Positions 7,274 through 13,802 are shown, counted from the first letter of the stretch. The stretch is 15,565 bases of DNA from JBHIBD01 sp046758865 (GCA_046758865.1 JBHIBD010000051.1:1-15565); one strand, 5' to 3'. The notes: generated by a model not told the origin, from the letters alone. Numbers and translations: made by a program.

Positions 7274-7855
7274 TCATAACGAATCCAACTTAATATAGGG
7301 AGCGTATCGGCGCAGCAGTTCCTCTTGTATAAGCCTTCTTTCTTCAGGAGTAAGGGCGTACGGCCCGGGTGCAGGAAAGAACGCAGAAGCTAGTAAAACT
7401 TCTATCTCCGATAAGATTGTATCTAGGACGAAAACCTGTGTCTTGCCATGTTTATTTAAGTTGCGTTCTTTCAGGTCGGATAGAACAATTTTGAAAGTCC
7501 AATAACATACGAATAAGTGTTTGTAATTGCCACTGAGTCCCAACTCTTCTGGACTACTGCCATAACGGTCCTTTATCAATGAAGGATTACAATAGAAATT
7601 ACCGTTGATAACGTTTTGGAAGAATTGCCTTAATAGGACATCTTTGGTCATTGCTATTATATTGGCTTTATATTCGTCGATAGCGAAGGAATGGGGAAGT
7701 CTCTCCCTGGAGTCTGCAGTGTCTAAAACTACCTTTTCGACTTCCTTTATAGGTTTTTTTGGACATCCACTATTATTTAAGGCATCTACTACACGTTGCC
7801 AGAAGGGATGTTTTCTAGCAACCTCGTGTATTTTACCGAATTGTCCTTCTTTCAC
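7274..7855 (-). CDS. Hypothetical protein, 193 residues
   Basis: I do not recognise this protein. It is soluble-looking and has no signal peptide, membrane span or known motif. The N-terminal part is charged, the middle has several aromatic residues and two cysteines (FYCNP, LFVCYWTF, near 107-137), and the C-terminal third is helical with a basic-acidic pattern (LTPEERRLIQEELLRRY). The start is GTG, with AGGGGGTG about 7 bases upstream as a plausible ribosome-binding site. A good terminator follows about 100 bp after the stop, so it looks like a single-gene transcript. It sits in a region with decayed genes, next to a tail-sheath remnant on the opposite strand, so it may be accessory DNA. 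Intact length, a usable start and a terminator argue that it is real. Confidence 0.55.
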   Translation of the reverse strand: MKEGQFGKIHEVARKHPFWQRVVDALNNSGCPKKPIKEVEKVVLDTADSRERLPHSFAIDEYKANIIAMTKDVLLRQFFQNVINGNFYCNPSLIKDRYGSSPEELGLSGNYKHLFVCYWTFKIVLSDLKERNLNKHGKTQVFVLDTILSEIEVLLASAFFPAPGPYALTPEERRLIQEELLRRYAPYIKLDSL

Positions 7856-7863
7856 CTAAAACA

Positions 7864-7969
7864 CCCCCTTTTGAGTGGGAGTATATAGGAGTGTATATCT
7901 GTAAGGCACTTGGCATTATTCATCAAAGAGATTGTCTATCGTGGCACCCAATGGGCTGTCTTTGAGCCT
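7864..7969 (+). pseudogene. Remnant of a contractile-tail sheath protein gene
   Basis: From 7889 the + strand encodes ECISVRHLALFIKEIVYR and then GTQWAVFEP, ending at 7969. This matches the hallmark C-terminal segment of phage and injection-system tail sheath proteins (pattern W.YI.VRRL..FIEESI..GTQW.VFEPN). Just upstream, in another frame, 7867-7887 reads PFEWEYI, which fits the preceding residues of the same motif. A near-tandem duplication (GGAGTATATA then GGAGTGTATA, 7878-7898) shifts the frame, and a TAG occurs at 7886-7888. After FEP the similarity stops where a hairpin-rich element begins. No start, no 5' part and no C-terminus are present, so this is a dead fragment. The motif match is from memory of the family. 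Confidence 0.6.
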
Positions 7970-7981
7970 TATTTGTTAATT

Positions 7982-8110
7982 GAGACCTCTGCAAAATACC
8001 CAGGTGTCATCCCGCCCCCGCGGTGGGGCCTTGAAGCAGCCCACAGGGCTGCCTCTGGCGGACTGCCACGCTTACGTGCGAGCAAGCTCGCACGCTACAT
8101 CTCTAATTGT
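7982..8110. repeat. Hairpin-rich element, possible miniature mobile or dispersed repeat
   Basis: Three hairpins are packed here: CCCC/GGGG near 8014-8028, a perfect 7-bp stem GCAGCCC/GGGCTGC (8036-8052, loop ACA), and a perfect 9-bp stem CGTGCGAGC/GCTCGCACG (8075-8094, two-base loop). The left edge, GAGACCTCTGCAAAA, recalls transposon end sequences but no matching right end is in the window. It begins where the sheath-gene similarity ends, suggesting an insertion. There is no transposase. The remaining bases up to the tRNA (8111-8256) show no gene. Confidence 0.45.
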
Positions 8111-8256
8111 AGGTTTGCTTCTCAAGTGGGCACATCCATTGGGGAAATTTACTACTAGCGGGAAGGGTTGTCAAGTATGATAGGTAGGCTGTTGAGGAAG
8201 TCTGCGTAGAGACAGTCCACGTCGGATGGATGGCTGTCTGCACGGACTTGAAAAGC

Positions 8257-8334
8257 TGGGGTGGCCGAGGGGATTCGAACCCCCGACCCTCAGAGCCACA
8301 GTCTGATGCTCTAACCAACTGAGCTACGGCCACC
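8257..8334 (-). tRNA. tRNA-His (anticodon GTG)
   Basis: The reverse strand folds as a complete cloverleaf: a 7-bp acceptor stem GTGGCCG/CGGCCAC, a GCTC/GAGC D stem, an anticodon stem TCAGA/TCTGA enclosing loop CTGTGGC with anticodon GTG, and a T arm GGGGG TTCGAAT CCCCT. The extra 5' G (position -1, base 8334) opposite discriminator C73 is the identity mark of tRNA-His. The 3' CCA is encoded (8257-8259). Confidence 0.97.
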
Positions 8335-8355
8335 ATGTTGTGTTAACAACAACAA

Positions 8356-8383
8356 ATTCTATCAACACCAGCCTAATTGTCAA
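8356..8383 (-). promoter_or_regulatory. Promoter of the tRNA-His gene
   Basis: On the - strand a consensus TTGACA (8383-8378) and TAGAAT (8361-8356) are separated by 16 bases, ending about 21 bases before the tRNA 5' end. Both boxes are near-perfect sigma-70 type, as expected for a stable RNA gene. Confidence 0.7.
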
Positions 8384-8424
8384 GCTCTTGGCTTAACAGT
8401 CCGTATGGCGGCAATTCCTTACCC

Positions 8425-8452
8425 TTGACAAGCTGCTTTTTTCCTTTAAACT
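8425..8452 (+). promoter_or_regulatory. Promoter of the DAHP synthase-aminotransferase unit
   Basis: A perfect TTGACA (8425-8430) is followed after 16 bases by TAAACT (8447-8452). Transcription would start near 8459, giving a leader of about 110 bases before the DAHP synthase ATG, which contains the terminator at 8521-8558. The -10 box matches only four of six bases. Confidence 0.5.
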
Positions 8453-8520
8453 TGAATAGGTACGGCACTAACTTATGACATGAGATAGCTCTAGTCTTTT
8501 CAACGCTTATTCAGTATTAT

Positions 8521-8558
8521 GGCCCTGAGAGCTGCTGTCGGCCTTCAGGGCCTTTTTT
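8521..8558 (+). terminator. Intrinsic terminator in the DAHP synthase leader (candidate attenuator)
   Basis: GGCCCTGA (8521-8528) pairs perfectly with TCAGGGCC (8545-8552), followed directly by six Ts (8553-8558). The DAHP synthase ribosome-binding site (GGAG) starts one or two bases later. The nearest upstream + strand gene ends 1.7 kb away, so the terminator most likely acts on this operon's own leader. A competing pairing, AGCTCT (8487-8492) with AGAGCT (8528-8533), would crowd the left arm. No leader peptide rich in aromatic codons is visible, so the sensing mechanism is open. Confidence 0.65.
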
Positions 8559-8569
8559 GGAGTGAGACA

Positions 8570-9586
8570 ATGATTATAGTAATGAAGCCAGGGTCCTCGA
8601 AAAAGGAAATAGACCACGTAATAAGGATGGTAGAGGGGGTGGGGTTAAAGGCCCAACTATTACACGGTACAGAGAGGGACGTTATTGCCTGCCTGGGTGA
8701 CAAGCGCGATATAGCCCAGGACTTCTGGGACGCAATACCAGGGGTGGAGAAGGCCGTGCCCATACTCTCTCCGTATAAGATGGCCAGTCGCGAGGTAAAG
8801 CCAACTCCTACACAGATACCCATAAGCGCAGAGTTTTCCATCGGTGGGAGAAAGGTTGGGGTAATAGCTGGACCGTGTGCTGTGGAAGACAAGGCCCAGC
8901 TCATCTCCATCGCAAATAGGGTGAAAGAGTCTGGGGCGGTTGCGCTCAGGGGAGGCGCCTTCAAGCCAAGGACAAACCCCTACTCCTTCCAGGGTCTGGA
9001 GGAAGAGGGGCTGGCGTATCTGGCGGAAACAAGAAGGGAAGTGGGTCTTCCCATTGTGACAGAGGTATTAAGCCCTGAGCATGTGGAGATGGTGGCCAAG
9101 TACGCAGACATCCTGCAGATAGGCACAAGAAATATGGGGAATTTTGTGCTGCTCAAGGCCGTGGGGGAGCAGCCAAAACCAGTTATTCTAAAGAGGGGTA
9201 TGTCCGCCACGCTCGATGAATTCCTCCTTGCCGCCGAGTACATATTATCCAGGGGCAACGCCAATGTAATCCTCTGTGAAAGGGGTATCCGTACCTTTGA
9301 GAATCATACCCGTTTCACACTGAGCCTGAGCGTGGTGCCACAGTTAAAACAGCTCACTCACCTGCCCGTTATCGTAGACCCAAGCCATGGCACGGGAAAG
9401 CGCCAACTGGTAAACCCCATGTCCAAGGGTGCTGTAGCTGTTGGTGCAGACGGGCTGCTCATAGAGGTGCATATGGACCCTGAGAAGGCCTTTGTAGATG
9501 GCGCACAGACCATAACGACAGACGATTTCGGCACACTGATGAAAGAACTCAAGGCTGTGGCACTGGCCGTAGGCAGGGATATATAA
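8570..9586 (+). CDS. aroF: 3-deoxy-7-phosphoheptulonate synthase (DAHP synthase), Thermotoga/Bacillus type
   Basis: This 338-residue enzyme condenses phosphoenolpyruvate with erythrose 4-phosphate, the first step of the shikimate pathway to aromatic amino acids. The N-terminal ~75 residues (MIIVMKPGSS...) form the ferredoxin-like regulatory domain seen in the Thermotoga enzyme. The barrel follows, with AGPCAVE (metal-binding Cys103), RGGAFKPRTNPYSFQG (127-142), QIGTRN, LKRGM, CERGIRTFE and VDPSHGTGKR with the metal His273. I chose the ATG at 8570 because it matches the family N-terminus and has GGAG 7 bases upstream. An in-frame ATG at 8519 would place the terminator inside the coding region. 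The regulatory domain suggests feedback inhibition by Tyr or Phe, as in relatives, and the upstream terminator suggests transcriptional control as well. The aminotransferase gene follows after 24 bp. Confidence 0.95.
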   Translation: MIIVMKPGSSKKEIDHVIRMVEGVGLKAQLLHGTERDVIACLGDKRDIAQDFWDAIPGVEKAVPILSPYKMASREVKPTPTQIPISAEFSIGGRKVGVIAGPCAVEDKAQLISIANRVKESGAVALRGGAFKPRTNPYSFQGLEEEGLAYLAETRREVGLPIVTEVLSPEHVEMVAKYADILQIGTRNMGNFVLLKAVGEQPKPVILKRGMSATLDEFLLAAEYILSRGNANVILCERGIRTFENHTRFTLSLSVVPQLKQLTHLPVIVDPSHGTGKRQLVNPMSKGAVAVGADGLLIEVHMDPEKAFVDGAQTITTDDFGTLMKELKAVALAVGRDI

Positions 9587-9610
9587 AATATCCTTAAGGA
9601 GCATCGGGGC

Positions 9611-10798
9611 ATGGTAGAGATAAAACCGTCCCACAGGTTATCGTCCATCTCAGCATATGCCTTTGCGGAGGTGGATGCGCAGGTGGTAAAGCTAAAGGCC
9701 CGGGGTATCTCGCCCATCGACTTCGGTGTGGGTGACCCTACATCCCCCACCCCCGAGCTTGTGAGACAGGCCACACAGAAGGCCATTGACGACAGGAAGA
9801 ACTCGGGATACCCCAGCTACGTAGGCTGTGAGGAATATCGCACTGCCATAAGTAAATGGATGCGGAAGAGATTTGGGGTGGATTTAGACCCGGAGACGGA
9901 AATCTCATCCACCATGGGCTCAAAGGAGGCGGTTTTTAACTTCCCGGAGGGCCTCGTTGACCAGGGGGACTACGTGATAATCCCCACGCCAGGATACCCG
10001 CCCTACGCCAGGGGGACTATCTTCGCAGAGGGAATACCTTACTTTGTACCGTTGCTGCCGGAGAACCACTACTTGCCCGACATTGAGGAGGCCATCCCCA
10101 GGAGGGTGCTCAAGAAGGCAAAGATTATGTGGATAAACTACCCTAACAATCCCTGCGCCGTGAATGCACCGTTAAAGTTCCTGGAAGAAGTGGTGGCCTT
10201 TGGCCACAAACACAATATTGTCATCGCCTCTGATGAGGCGTATACAGAGATTTACTTCAGCAACGACCCCCCACACAGCATTCTGGAGATTACGAAGGAG
10301 GGGGTGGTAGCCTTCCACTCACTCTCAAAACGGAGTGCTATGACCTGCTACAGGGTGGGCTGGGTGGCTGGTGATAAGCGAATAGTGGATATATTCAAGA
10401 AGGTAAAGACCAACATAGACTCGGGTACTGCCACGTTTATCCAGGATGGCGCCACAGTTGCCCTGGAAGATGAGGGCCATGTAGAGGCCCTTCGCAAGGA
10501 ATATAGGGAAAAAAGGGATATTCTGGTAAAGGCCTTGGCCCAGGCTGGGCTTCCCGACTGCACGCCGGAGGCCACGCTATATATATGGCAAAGAGTGCCG
10601 GATGGAATGAGTTCTGTGGACTTTGCTAAGAGATTACTCGACCCCAAGGTGGCCATCGTCACCACCCCGGGCGAGTGGCTGAGCGACCCGACAGACTCCG
10701 GTCATAACCCAGGGGAGGGTTTTGTGAGATTTGCGCTGGTGCCCAGTATAGAGAAGACCCACGAGGCCGCAGAGCACCTGAGAAATTTGAAGCTGTAA
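9611..10798 (+). CDS. Class I/II aminotransferase, LL-diaminopimelate aminotransferase (DapL)-like
   Basis: This is a 395-residue pyridoxal-phosphate enzyme of fold type I. Visible marks are FGVGDPTSPTP (38-48), GYPSYVG (66-72), the INYPNNP loop (175-181, Asn180), Asp208 with Tyr211 under the cofactor, the Schiff-base Lys240 in FHSLSKRS, Arg248, and Arg373 (VRFAL) for the substrate carboxylate. Overall order and the FHSLSK and KTNIDSG segments fit the DapL-like branch, which moves an amino group between glutamate and tetrahydrodipicolinate in lysine and peptidoglycan synthesis. However, the usual SKTYNMTGWR motif is changed to SKRSAMTCYR, and the gene is paired with DAHP synthase, so an aspartate, prephenate or aromatic aminotransferase is a fair alternative. 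AAGGAG lies 10 bases before the ATG. It shares the promoter and probable attenuator with the upstream gene. Confidence 0.85.
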   Translation: MVEIKPSHRLSSISAYAFAEVDAQVVKLKARGISPIDFGVGDPTSPTPELVRQATQKAIDDRKNSGYPSYVGCEEYRTAISKWMRKRFGVDLDPETEISSTMGSKEAVFNFPEGLVDQGDYVIIPTPGYPPYARGTIFAEGIPYFVPLLPENHYLPDIEEAIPRRVLKKAKIMWINYPNNPCAVNAPLKFLEEVVAFGHKHNIVIASDEAYTEIYFSNDPPHSILEITKEGVVAFHSLSKRSAMTCYRVGWVAGDKRIVDIFKKVKTNIDSGTATFIQDGATVALEDEGHVEALRKEYREKRDILVKALAQAGLPDCTPEATLYIWQRVPDGMSSVDFAKRLLDPKVAIVTTPGEWLSDPTDSGHNPGEGFVRFALVPSIEKTHEAAEHLRNLKL

Positions 10799-10823
10799 TA
10801 ACGCCCGGCTGCGTATAGATGTA

Positions 10824-10841
10824 GGTGCGTCAAGATGCACC
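10824..10841. terminator. Short hairpin between convergent aminotransferase and cytochrome genes
   Basis: GGTGCGT (10824-10830) pairs with ATGCACC (10835-10841), with one G-T pair and a CAAG tetraloop. It lies in the 52-bp gap between two converging genes, where a bidirectional terminator is expected. There is no real T-run on either side. Confidence 0.35.
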
Positions 10842-10850
10842 GTGATTTAC

Positions 10851-11204
10851 TCAGCGTTTCTTTCTTGGCCCCAGCACCCTGACCCACCTGGCAGCGGCCT
10901 TTATCTCTTCGGGCGTAAGGACCTGTCTCCAGCTCGGCATCTTGTTCTTGCCGTAAGTTATCGCTTCGGTTATCTGCTGGTCAGTAATTGACACCTGCCA
11001 GAAGCGGCTTGTAAAATCTGGTGCACCCAGCCTCTGTCCCCTCTTGGTGGGCTTGCCGAGCTTGCCGTGGCATTTAGCGCAGTTGTTGTTAAAAATCCTC
11101 TTGGCGTCTATCTTTTCTTTGGCAAGGGCAAGGCTGACAGTGTGGAACAGGGCTCCAGCAAAAACAACACATAGTGTGAAGCAGGCAGGAAGTACCCTGG
11201 CCAT
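10851..11204 (-). CDS. Periplasmic monoheme class I cytochrome c
   Basis: The protein has 117 residues. An N-terminal signal peptide (basic start, hydrophobic core, cleavage likely after ALA near 28) sends it to the periplasm. The single heme site is CAKCH (Cys42, Cys45, His46), and Met89 in KNKMPSW is the likely second iron ligand. The TPEEIKAAARWVR helix is typical of small class I cytochromes. It should shuttle electrons. The start is decided by the ribosome-binding site: AGGAGG sits 8 bases before the ATG at 11204, but only 2 bases before the ATG at 11210. It follows the superoxide reductase gene by 37 bp in the same direction, so the two are probably cotranscribed. It could serve a respiratory or oxygen-defence role, but a direct link to the cytoplasmic superoxide reductase is unlikely because they lie in different compartments. 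Confidence 0.88.
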   Translation of the reverse strand: MARVLPACFTLCVVFAGALFHTVSLALAKEKIDAKRIFNNNCAKCHGKLGKPTKRGQRLGAPDFTSRFWQVSITDQQITEAITYGKNKMPSWRQVLTPEEIKAAARWVRVLGPRKKR

Positions 11205-11241
11205 TAACATGTCCTCCTACTTGGCACCACACTGTGCGTCT

Positions 11242-11616
11242 CTATTCAGTTATTGTGACCTCCTTAGTTGCCTCCCACTGTCCATGTATATTGCACCGTT
11301 CCATTATATTCAGAGTCGAGGTCTTGTGTTTACCACCCTTCACAAGGGTTACCGTTACTTCCGGTCTTGTAAATACGGGGGTAAGATTGACGCATGCATT
11401 GAAATTCTCACCGGAATGTACACAAATCCATTGGATGTGATGTCCCTCTTCCATCACATGGGGAATTTTACCCACCTTGATCGTTACCTGAAAAGGCTCC
11501 CCTGCCTTTACAGTGTCTGGACACTCAATGACAGGTGTGTGTTTTTTTTCGACCTCGGTCATGTTTGAAAGGTCTGCTGGTCTGTTAGTTCCACAAAACA
11601 GGGTTTTTTCAGCCAT
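11242..11616 (-). CDS. Superoxide reductase (neelaredoxin, one-iron desulfoferrodoxin type)
   Basis: This 124-residue enzyme reduces superoxide to hydrogen peroxide without making oxygen, a defence typical of anaerobes and microaerophiles. The His4Cys1 iron centre is readable: His26 in EKKHTPVIE, His53 and His59 in PHVMEEGHHIQW, Cys108 and His111 in CNIHGQW. Lys25, next to His26, matches the conserved catalytic Lys. The N-terminal desulforedoxin domain with four cysteines is absent, so this is the one-iron class, and it begins with the LFCGTNRPAD segment common to neelaredoxins. No signal peptide is seen, so it acts in the cytoplasm. AAAGGAG lies 7-8 bases before the ATG. It has its own probable promoter at 11681-11710 and is followed by the cytochrome c gene. 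The electron donor (rubredoxin in relatives) is not encoded here. Confidence 0.93.
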   Translation of the reverse strand: MAEKTLFCGTNRPADLSNMTEVEKKHTPVIECPDTVKAGEPFQVTIKVGKIPHVMEEGHHIQWICVHSGENFNACVNLTPVFTRPEVTVTLVKGGKHKTSTLNIMERCNIHGQWEATKEVTITE

Positions 11617-11680
11617 TTTATTCTCCTTTGAATTTTTGCCTGTGGGTCGAGAGTTAGAAAGGAAATAATACGCTTTTTAA

Positions 11681-11710
11681 ATTTTAGTGGATTTTGTATC
11701 CAGAAGTCAA
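11681..11710 (-). promoter_or_regulatory. Promoter of the superoxide reductase-cytochrome unit
   Basis: On the - strand TTGACT (11710-11705) and TAAAAT (11686-11681), each five of six bases, are separated by 18 bases. They lie in the 102-bp gap between cutA and the superoxide reductase gene, about 65 bases before the ATG. The surrounding DNA is AT-rich. No clear operator was found. Confidence 0.5.
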
Positions 11711-11718
11711 ACACAACG

Positions 11719-12063
11719 TTAGGCGTCGGTATTCTGCTCGGTTACTGTCTTGGTCTCAGCATATACCCAGTTAAGGTAATCCTCAGAGCCGTGGAGTATG
11801 GGGAGAAACAAGACTTCTGGGACGGTGTAGGAGTGGAGCTCTTTCACCCTCTTTACCACCTCATTAAAAAGACCCGTCTTTGTTTTTGCTATAATTAAGA
11901 CCTCTTTCTCATCGTTTAGCTTTCCCTCCCAGTGGAATATAGACTGTATGGGTGAGATAATGTTGACGCAGGCAAAGAGCCTTTCTTCCACCATGGTACG
12001 TCCTATCTTCTGGGCCTCCTCCTTTGAGGAGGCTGTTATCAAGACCACTGAATATTCCGACAT
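11719..12063 (-). CDS. cutA: Divalent-cation tolerance protein CutA
   Basis: This 114-residue protein has the full CutA pattern: a VVLITASSKEEA first strand and helix, ACVNI (31-35), SIFHWEGKL with the conserved Trp (41-49), EVLIIAKTK (54-62) and HSYTVPEVLFLPI (77-89). CutA forms very stable cytoplasmic trimers. It was linked to copper tolerance in E. coli but its biochemical role is unsettled. The start has AAGGAGG 8 bases upstream. It lies 21 bp after khtU on the same strand and appears to be the last gene of the ksgA-khtT-khtU-cutA run, since a promoter follows in the next gap. Family assignment is secure; the tie to potassium transport is only positional. Confidence 0.95.
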   Translation of the reverse strand: MSEYSVVLITASSKEEAQKIGRTMVEERLFACVNIISPIQSIFHWEGKLNDEKEVLIIAKTKTGLFNEVVKRVKELHSYTVPEVLFLPILHGSEDYLNWVYAETKTVTEQNTDA

Positions 12064-12084
12064 ATACCGAGCCTCCTTGTATTG

Positions 12085-13248
12085 CTAGCTGACCTTTTTA
12101 CCGGCGATAGCGGTGGCCAGGACATCAGAAAACCTCATCAGGATTGACCCAAGCACAGCTAATATGAGGACGTAGAGAATGGTTAACGCCTGTATATGAT
12201 GGCCGAAACCGCCTACAAAGGTGGTGGCTACGGCCGCAAGGACGATGGAAAACTCCCCTCGTGGCAGCAGGCTGAGCCCTAATCGTATTTGGGCCCTCTT
12301 GTTTAGCTCGTAGGTACGGCCGGCAAAAAACCCTGTAAGCAGCTTAAACGGGATTGATATCCCCACCAACAGTAGTGCCCACCAAAAGACCTCGCCGAAG
12401 GCAGAGTAATCGGTAATAATACCAAAGGACACAAAGAAGATGGCAACAGTGATGTACTGAAGGGGCGCAATGAGCTCCAAGGTTCTTGCCTTCTGCCGTG
12501 TCTCTGCTATCACCATTCCAGCAAAGAATGCGCCTATAGCATCAGATAGGCCCAACATCCTGGCTGCAGATGCCGTAAGGATTATGATAGAGAACATAAG
12601 AAGGACGAATAGCTCTGTGGACTCCACATCTAATAGCTCCTCAAGATACTTTTTTAGAAACTTACCTATAAGCATAAGACCACCGCAAAATCCCAGGGCC
12701 TTAAGTATGGCGAGGGTGAGGGGGACCATCTCCAACCTACCCACCGTTATAATACCTGAGAGAACTGCCAGGTATATGGCAATAAAAATATCCTCAAATA
12801 CCAGTATGCCCAAGAGGCATTCTGTCTCGGGGTAGACTGACCTTTTAAGTTCTACTATATTCTTGCATATTATCGCAGAGCTGCTGATGTAGATAATACC
12901 CGAAAGAAAGAGGGATGTAATAATATCCCAACCGAGGGCCAGGCCCGCTATCAGTCCAACGGGCAGATTAAGTGCCAAATCATAGAGCCCGACAGTCACA
13001 AGCTTCTGTCTGTTTCTTAAAAGCCCCCCAAAGGAGAATTCAAGCCCTATTAGAAAAAGCAGGAGGATTATCCCAATCTCCGACAGAAAATCAGTGACCA
13101 CTGTTTTCTGGATAAACCTGCCCATAAAGAGGCCAGTCAGGATGTAAAGGGGGATGAGTGAGAGACGCATCTTTCTTGCAAGCAGGCCACTGAGAAAGAG
13201 GATAAAACAGATGGCTCCTATCTGGGAGATTAGGGTATGTACTTCCAT
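12085..13248 (-). CDS. khtU: CPA2-family cation/proton antiporter, KhtU-like
   Basis: This 387-residue protein is almost wholly hydrophobic, with roughly eleven to thirteen membrane spans. It shows CPA2 landmarks: LLLFLIGLEFSF (62-73), an internal SSSAIICKN stretch, VFEDIFIAIY with the acidic ion-site residue, and GLSDAIGAFFAGMVIAET. It should exchange potassium (or sodium) for protons across the inner membrane. It lacks the C-terminal TrkA-N/RCK part found in KefB/KefC. That fits the KhtU type, in which gating is by a separate KhtT subunit, and a khtT-like gene lies just upstream. The third gene of the Bacillus set, khtS, is not seen. The gap from khtT is 42 bp and holds a perfect 10-bp hairpin. 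A weak ribosome-binding site (GGAT) precedes the ATG. Confidence 0.85.
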   Translation of the reverse strand: MEVHTLISQIGAICFILFLSGLLARKMRLSLIPLYILTGLFMGRFIQKTVVTDFLSEIGIILLLFLIGLEFSFGGLLRNRQKLVTVGLYDLALNLPVGLIAGLALGWDIITSLFLSGIIYISSSAIICKNIVELKRSVYPETECLLGILVFEDIFIAIYLAVLSGIITVGRLEMVPLTLAILKALGFCGGLMLIGKFLKKYLEELLDVESTELFVLLMFSIIILTASAARMLGLSDAIGAFFAGMVIAETRQKARTLELIAPLQYITVAIFFVSFGIITDYSAFGEVFWWALLLVGISIPFKLLTGFFAGRTYELNKRAQIRLGLSLLPRGEFSIVLAAVATTFVGGFGHHIQALTILYVLILAVLGSILMRFSDVLATAIAGKKVS

Positions 13249-13273
13249 TTACTAATCCTTAGACTTTTCTGGG

Positions 13274-13300
13274 GACTTCTTAGCAGGCTTCTAAGAAGTC
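13274..13300 (-). repeat. Perfect 10-bp inverted repeat at the khtT stop codon
   Basis: GACTTCTTAG (13274-13283) and CTAAGAAGTC (13291-13300) are exact reverse complements around a 7-base loop. On the - strand the left arm contains the last codons and TAG stop of khtT. No T-run follows, so it is not a standard terminator. It may slow transcription, protect the 3' end of the upstream message or set the khtT:khtU ratio. Confidence 0.6.
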
Positions 13301-13791
13301 TTCTCGACGGGTTTTTCAACCAGGGAGAGGAACGCCTTAATCTGTTCCTTATTGCCGACCGCTATTATGGTATCACCCTCGTACATCGTCTCTTTGGGTA
13401 GTGGGTTGGGGATTACCTTACCTCCCCTCAAGATGGAGATTATGGAGGCACCCGTTCTCTTTCTTATGGCCAGCTCTCCGATGGTCTTGTTTTTCAGTAT
13501 TGACCCGGCCTCCACCTTTACCCACTCCATCGCCATCTCCTTCATTAACAACTTGACGGCCGTCTCCTGTACTGGCTGGAAGTACGCCCCGGCCAATATA
13601 GAGCCTATTGTGCGGGCCTCTTCCTCTGTAAAGGTTGTCTCTGAGATGGGTATCTCCTTGTCTTCGGTGAAGCGATAGACTTCCCTATCACCGTTCAAGC
13701 GCACAACAATTACCACAGTCTCGTCCGATTCGGTTTCTATCGTAAATTTCTTGCCTATCGCTGGTAGTTCAGTTTCCTTTACCTCTACCAT
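13291..13791 (-). CDS. khtT: KhtT-like gating subunit of the antiporter (TrkA-C domain)
   Basis: The protein has 166 residues and follows B. subtilis KhtT closely in layout. The N-terminal half reads MVEVKETELPAIGKKF then ETVVIVVRLNGDREVYRF, and the C-terminal TrkA-C (RCK_C) domain (about 90-160) contains the strand-helix units GSILKNKTIGELAIRKRTG and YEGDTIIAVG. In Bacillus this cytoplasmic subunit controls KhtU, and its RCK_C domain binds cyclic di-AMP; whether this one does cannot be read. It lies 11 bp after ksgA, with GGGAGAG a few bases before the ATG, and 42 bp before khtU. The N-terminal similarity makes KhtT more likely than a general TrkA fragment. The pairing with an antiporter lacking its own regulatory domain supports the call. 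Confidence 0.88.
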   Translation of the reverse strand: MVEVKETELPAIGKKFTIETESDETVVIVVRLNGDREVYRFTEDKEIPISETTFTEEEARTIGSILAGAYFQPVQETAVKLLMKEMAMEWVKVEAGSILKNKTIGELAIRKRTGASIISILRGGKVIPNPLPKETMYEGDTIIAVGNKEQIKAFLSLVEKPVEKTS

Positions 13792-13802
13792 TTGTCTCTC
13801 CC

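Noticed and set aside
7910..8158. 82-codon + strand frame as an intact gene
   Set aside because: Only its first 20 residues resemble a protein (tail sheath); the rest is translation of the hairpin-rich element.
8210..8239. AGACAG/CTGTCT inverted repeat as a tRNA terminator
   Set aside because: The loop is long (about 18 bases), the stem is only 6 bp and no T-run follows on the - strand.
8103..8336. 77-codon - strand frame covering the tRNA
   Set aside because: It is translation of the tRNA-His gene and its flank (the VRASDCGSEGRGFESPRPP pattern is typical of translated tRNA).
8519..8569. Earlier in-frame ATG for DAHP synthase
   Set aside because: It has no ribosome-binding site, would encode the terminator hairpin as protein, and adds residues absent from the family.
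11044..11568. 174-codon + strand frame
   Set aside because: It is antisense to the clearly real cytochrome c and superoxide reductase genes and has no protein-like features.
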